In this document: in pieces, positions 62,387-64,000 of the stretch
Layout of the letters: the number at the start of each line of letters is the position of its first letter
Numbering within the stretch: position 1 is the first letter of the stretch
Assembly: GCA_009760885.1 (NCBI GenBank)
Contig: CM019702.1
Coordinates: 53,915,282 to 53,979,281 of the forward strand
Length of the DNA: 64,000 nucleotides
Direction: 5' to 3'
Source: Achatina immaculata
Lineage: Eukaryota > Mollusca > Gastropoda > Stylommatophora > Achatinidae
Program-made: the position numbers and the translations under genes
Notes under the pieces: model-generated
Databases searched by the model: none
The model's input: only the letters and a program-made list of their open reading frames with translations
Told to the model about the DNA's origin: nothing

Positions 62387-64000
62387 GTCATCAAACAGAC
62401 CTTATGTATATGAATAAAACAGCTCAGTTACCAGTTACTGATAAGAAACCGTTCCTTTGTTAAACTCTCAGTAACAGCTTCTAACATAGGGGAGAAACGC
62501 CACAGTTCATACAACAACAAAGAAAGCTAACGTAGATGAATGACCAGTCACATGTTCTTCAACAGTTCAAGCAATCATGATACAGTAAACTGATTTGATT
62601 CAGCCGGCTAAGTCTGTGGTTCGGTTTCCAATCAAAATGTTTAATATAGGAAGATGACAGGTGAGGACTGAAACAAAAACGATGGTAACCAACACAACAC
62701 GCCCAAAATCAGGCATCAACCAAGACACAAAAAGCATTCCGGCTAAGTTCATTTTTGCCACTGGAATGAACACTTAGTCAAATGCCAATCTGACCCCAGA
62801 GTCAAGACTTTCATCCAAACCAGAATAATTCACAGCATACTATATCTAAGAATCTCTCGTTGGCTGTGTCTTAAGAGGAAAAGAGCAAGCAGGCATCTGA
62901 ACTACATTCTAATAAGTCCAGCATTGCAACCACTCTAACCGACCACAACAAACTCTAGACGAACATAAAACATCTCACAGCCACAGGTCACAAACTTCTG
63001 CCCTCAGATCATAAGACCCCAAGCTGGACAAAGAATAACCAATCATAACGCAGCCTAAATTAGCTGAGGGCCTGACCAGACAAGGGCATTAATCTAACTT
63101 CAAATCTGACCAAGGTCAATTCAATGTAATATCCAACCTCGAACGCAGAAAAAGAAGAAGAAGAAGAAGAAGAATTGCAGTCTCCCCTGTTCTGTTACAC
63201 CTGAAGCAGCCTATTTTCTAATGAAAGGTTTGCCCTAAAAAGGGCCATGTTGAGTGACATGAGACATCCATGCCACCATAACAAAGATAAATCTAATGTG
63301 AAAAAAATCACATGCCTATAAATGTTTTCAAGAGCAAATTTCAACCGTAAAAATGGGGGACAAAATTGAATGTACTTCAAAATTAGATCATATTATTTTA
63401 CATTAGATCATATTATTTTATATTATATTCTTTAAGATTAGTTGCCCTGAAGAGGGCAATGTTGAGTGTACAGACAACTGGAGTCTAATTGCAAATAAAA
63501 GAAATCAAAATCATAATACTAATATACAAATTTAATTCCCATCAAACAGACACAATAATGAAACATAGAAGACATATAACAAGAGGTCAATGCTGAAAGC
63601 TGGAATTTGTTTTCCTAAACTGCAGAAGAGTATATGCACTTAGGGCCATTTTGTATTTTTCTCACAAATGAAAGAGATAGAAAACCGTACTTCGTGTTAC
63701 AAAAATGCAGAGATATTTGCTTGGATGACTATATGGTTACTATAACGATCTGGATCTTTCAGTGTGATCTAAAAGTATGACCCTGAGATATAATTAGTGA
63801 GATTAAGAGATAATAGTTTACTTGTGGTCCTTCCAGTGTCTTAATTACTATTCATGGTACCAGATAACCAGTAAACAATGCGTTGGTACATAGTTGTTGA
63901 GACCATACTGGAGAACATTAACAACTATATACACCCAACTTAGACCACGATTTCACAATAACACATCATTTCATATCATGATTAAAGTCTTTTCTAGAAT
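62387..64000. other. Unassigned right end of the window
   Basis: Contains a (GAA)n tract (63148-63172), two similar small hairpins with a shared tail (63232 and 63444) and a doubled word attagatcatattatttta (63384, 63404). No protein-coding gene or named element can be supported. Confidence 0.4.

Overview
The window is eukaryotic. It has split genes with GT/AG introns, many simple repeats, a 100-base assembly gap at 44646-44745, and mostly decayed transposable elements. The only host genes I can support are rhodopsin-like seven-transmembrane receptors, all on the minus strand. Their shared motifs (GIVSNIINI in TM1, SLLGLAISD at the exon 1/2 join, ITAFITLERCLCV at the end of TM3, PLQVKRIFTPKRT, and NIFIYYHMSTRYR after TM7) resemble the large chemosensory receptor families of heterobranch gastropods such as sea hares and sea slugs. 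A mollusc, probably a gastropod, is therefore an inference from these genes and from the RTE, CR1/L2-like, I-like, R2-like, mariner and SINE content; it is not proven.

Receptors: gene A (12166-17789) is a three-exon pseudogene with frameshifts in exon 3. Gene B (exons 30813-30657, 27527-27310, 25844-25236) reads through as a complete 327-residue receptor with correct splice signals and phases. Gene C is represented by its intact last exon (44467-43865); its upstream exons are not visible beyond the assembly gap and an RTE insertion. A fourth fragment (37050-36890) is the last part of exon 3, duplicated and broken by a stop. A and B share flanks and intron sequence, so they are tandem duplicates that later took up different transposons in their introns.

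Layout: 1-1850 is simple repeats and unassigned DNA. From 1990 to 9464 there is a decayed mariner, an RTE-like fragment, a restriction-like-endonuclease (R2/HERO-like) retrotransposon remnant, a tRNA-type SINE, and a 2.1-kb tandem duplication carrying two almost identical mariners. Receptor A and transposon debris occupy 9.5-20.9 kb. A segmental duplication of about 4.5 kb is present at 20866-25407 and 32606-37050, with receptor B between and overlapping the copies. The 37-43 kb region holds a LINE, tRNA SINEs and two DNA-transposon remnants. At 43.8-47.4 kb are receptor C and a fairly young RTE element. A LINE with its 3' end, an inverted partner of 31.7-32.6 kb, and a 23-bp satellite fill 48-52.5 kb. 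From 53 to 62.4 kb there are non-LTR remnants (I-like with RNase H, a CR1/L2-like copy lacking its catalytic RT core, and RTE-like) between long GATA arrays. The last 1.6 kb is unassigned.

Biologically this looks like a chemoreceptor cluster evolving by tandem and segmental duplication in repeat-rich DNA. I found no prokaryote-type operon, CRISPR array or defence system. The most unusual items are a hydrophobic exon-like sequence that follows the receptors in three places, 8-bp minisatellites that begin at the 3' ends of RTE copies, and a retroposon insertion whose empty site is preserved in a paralogous copy.
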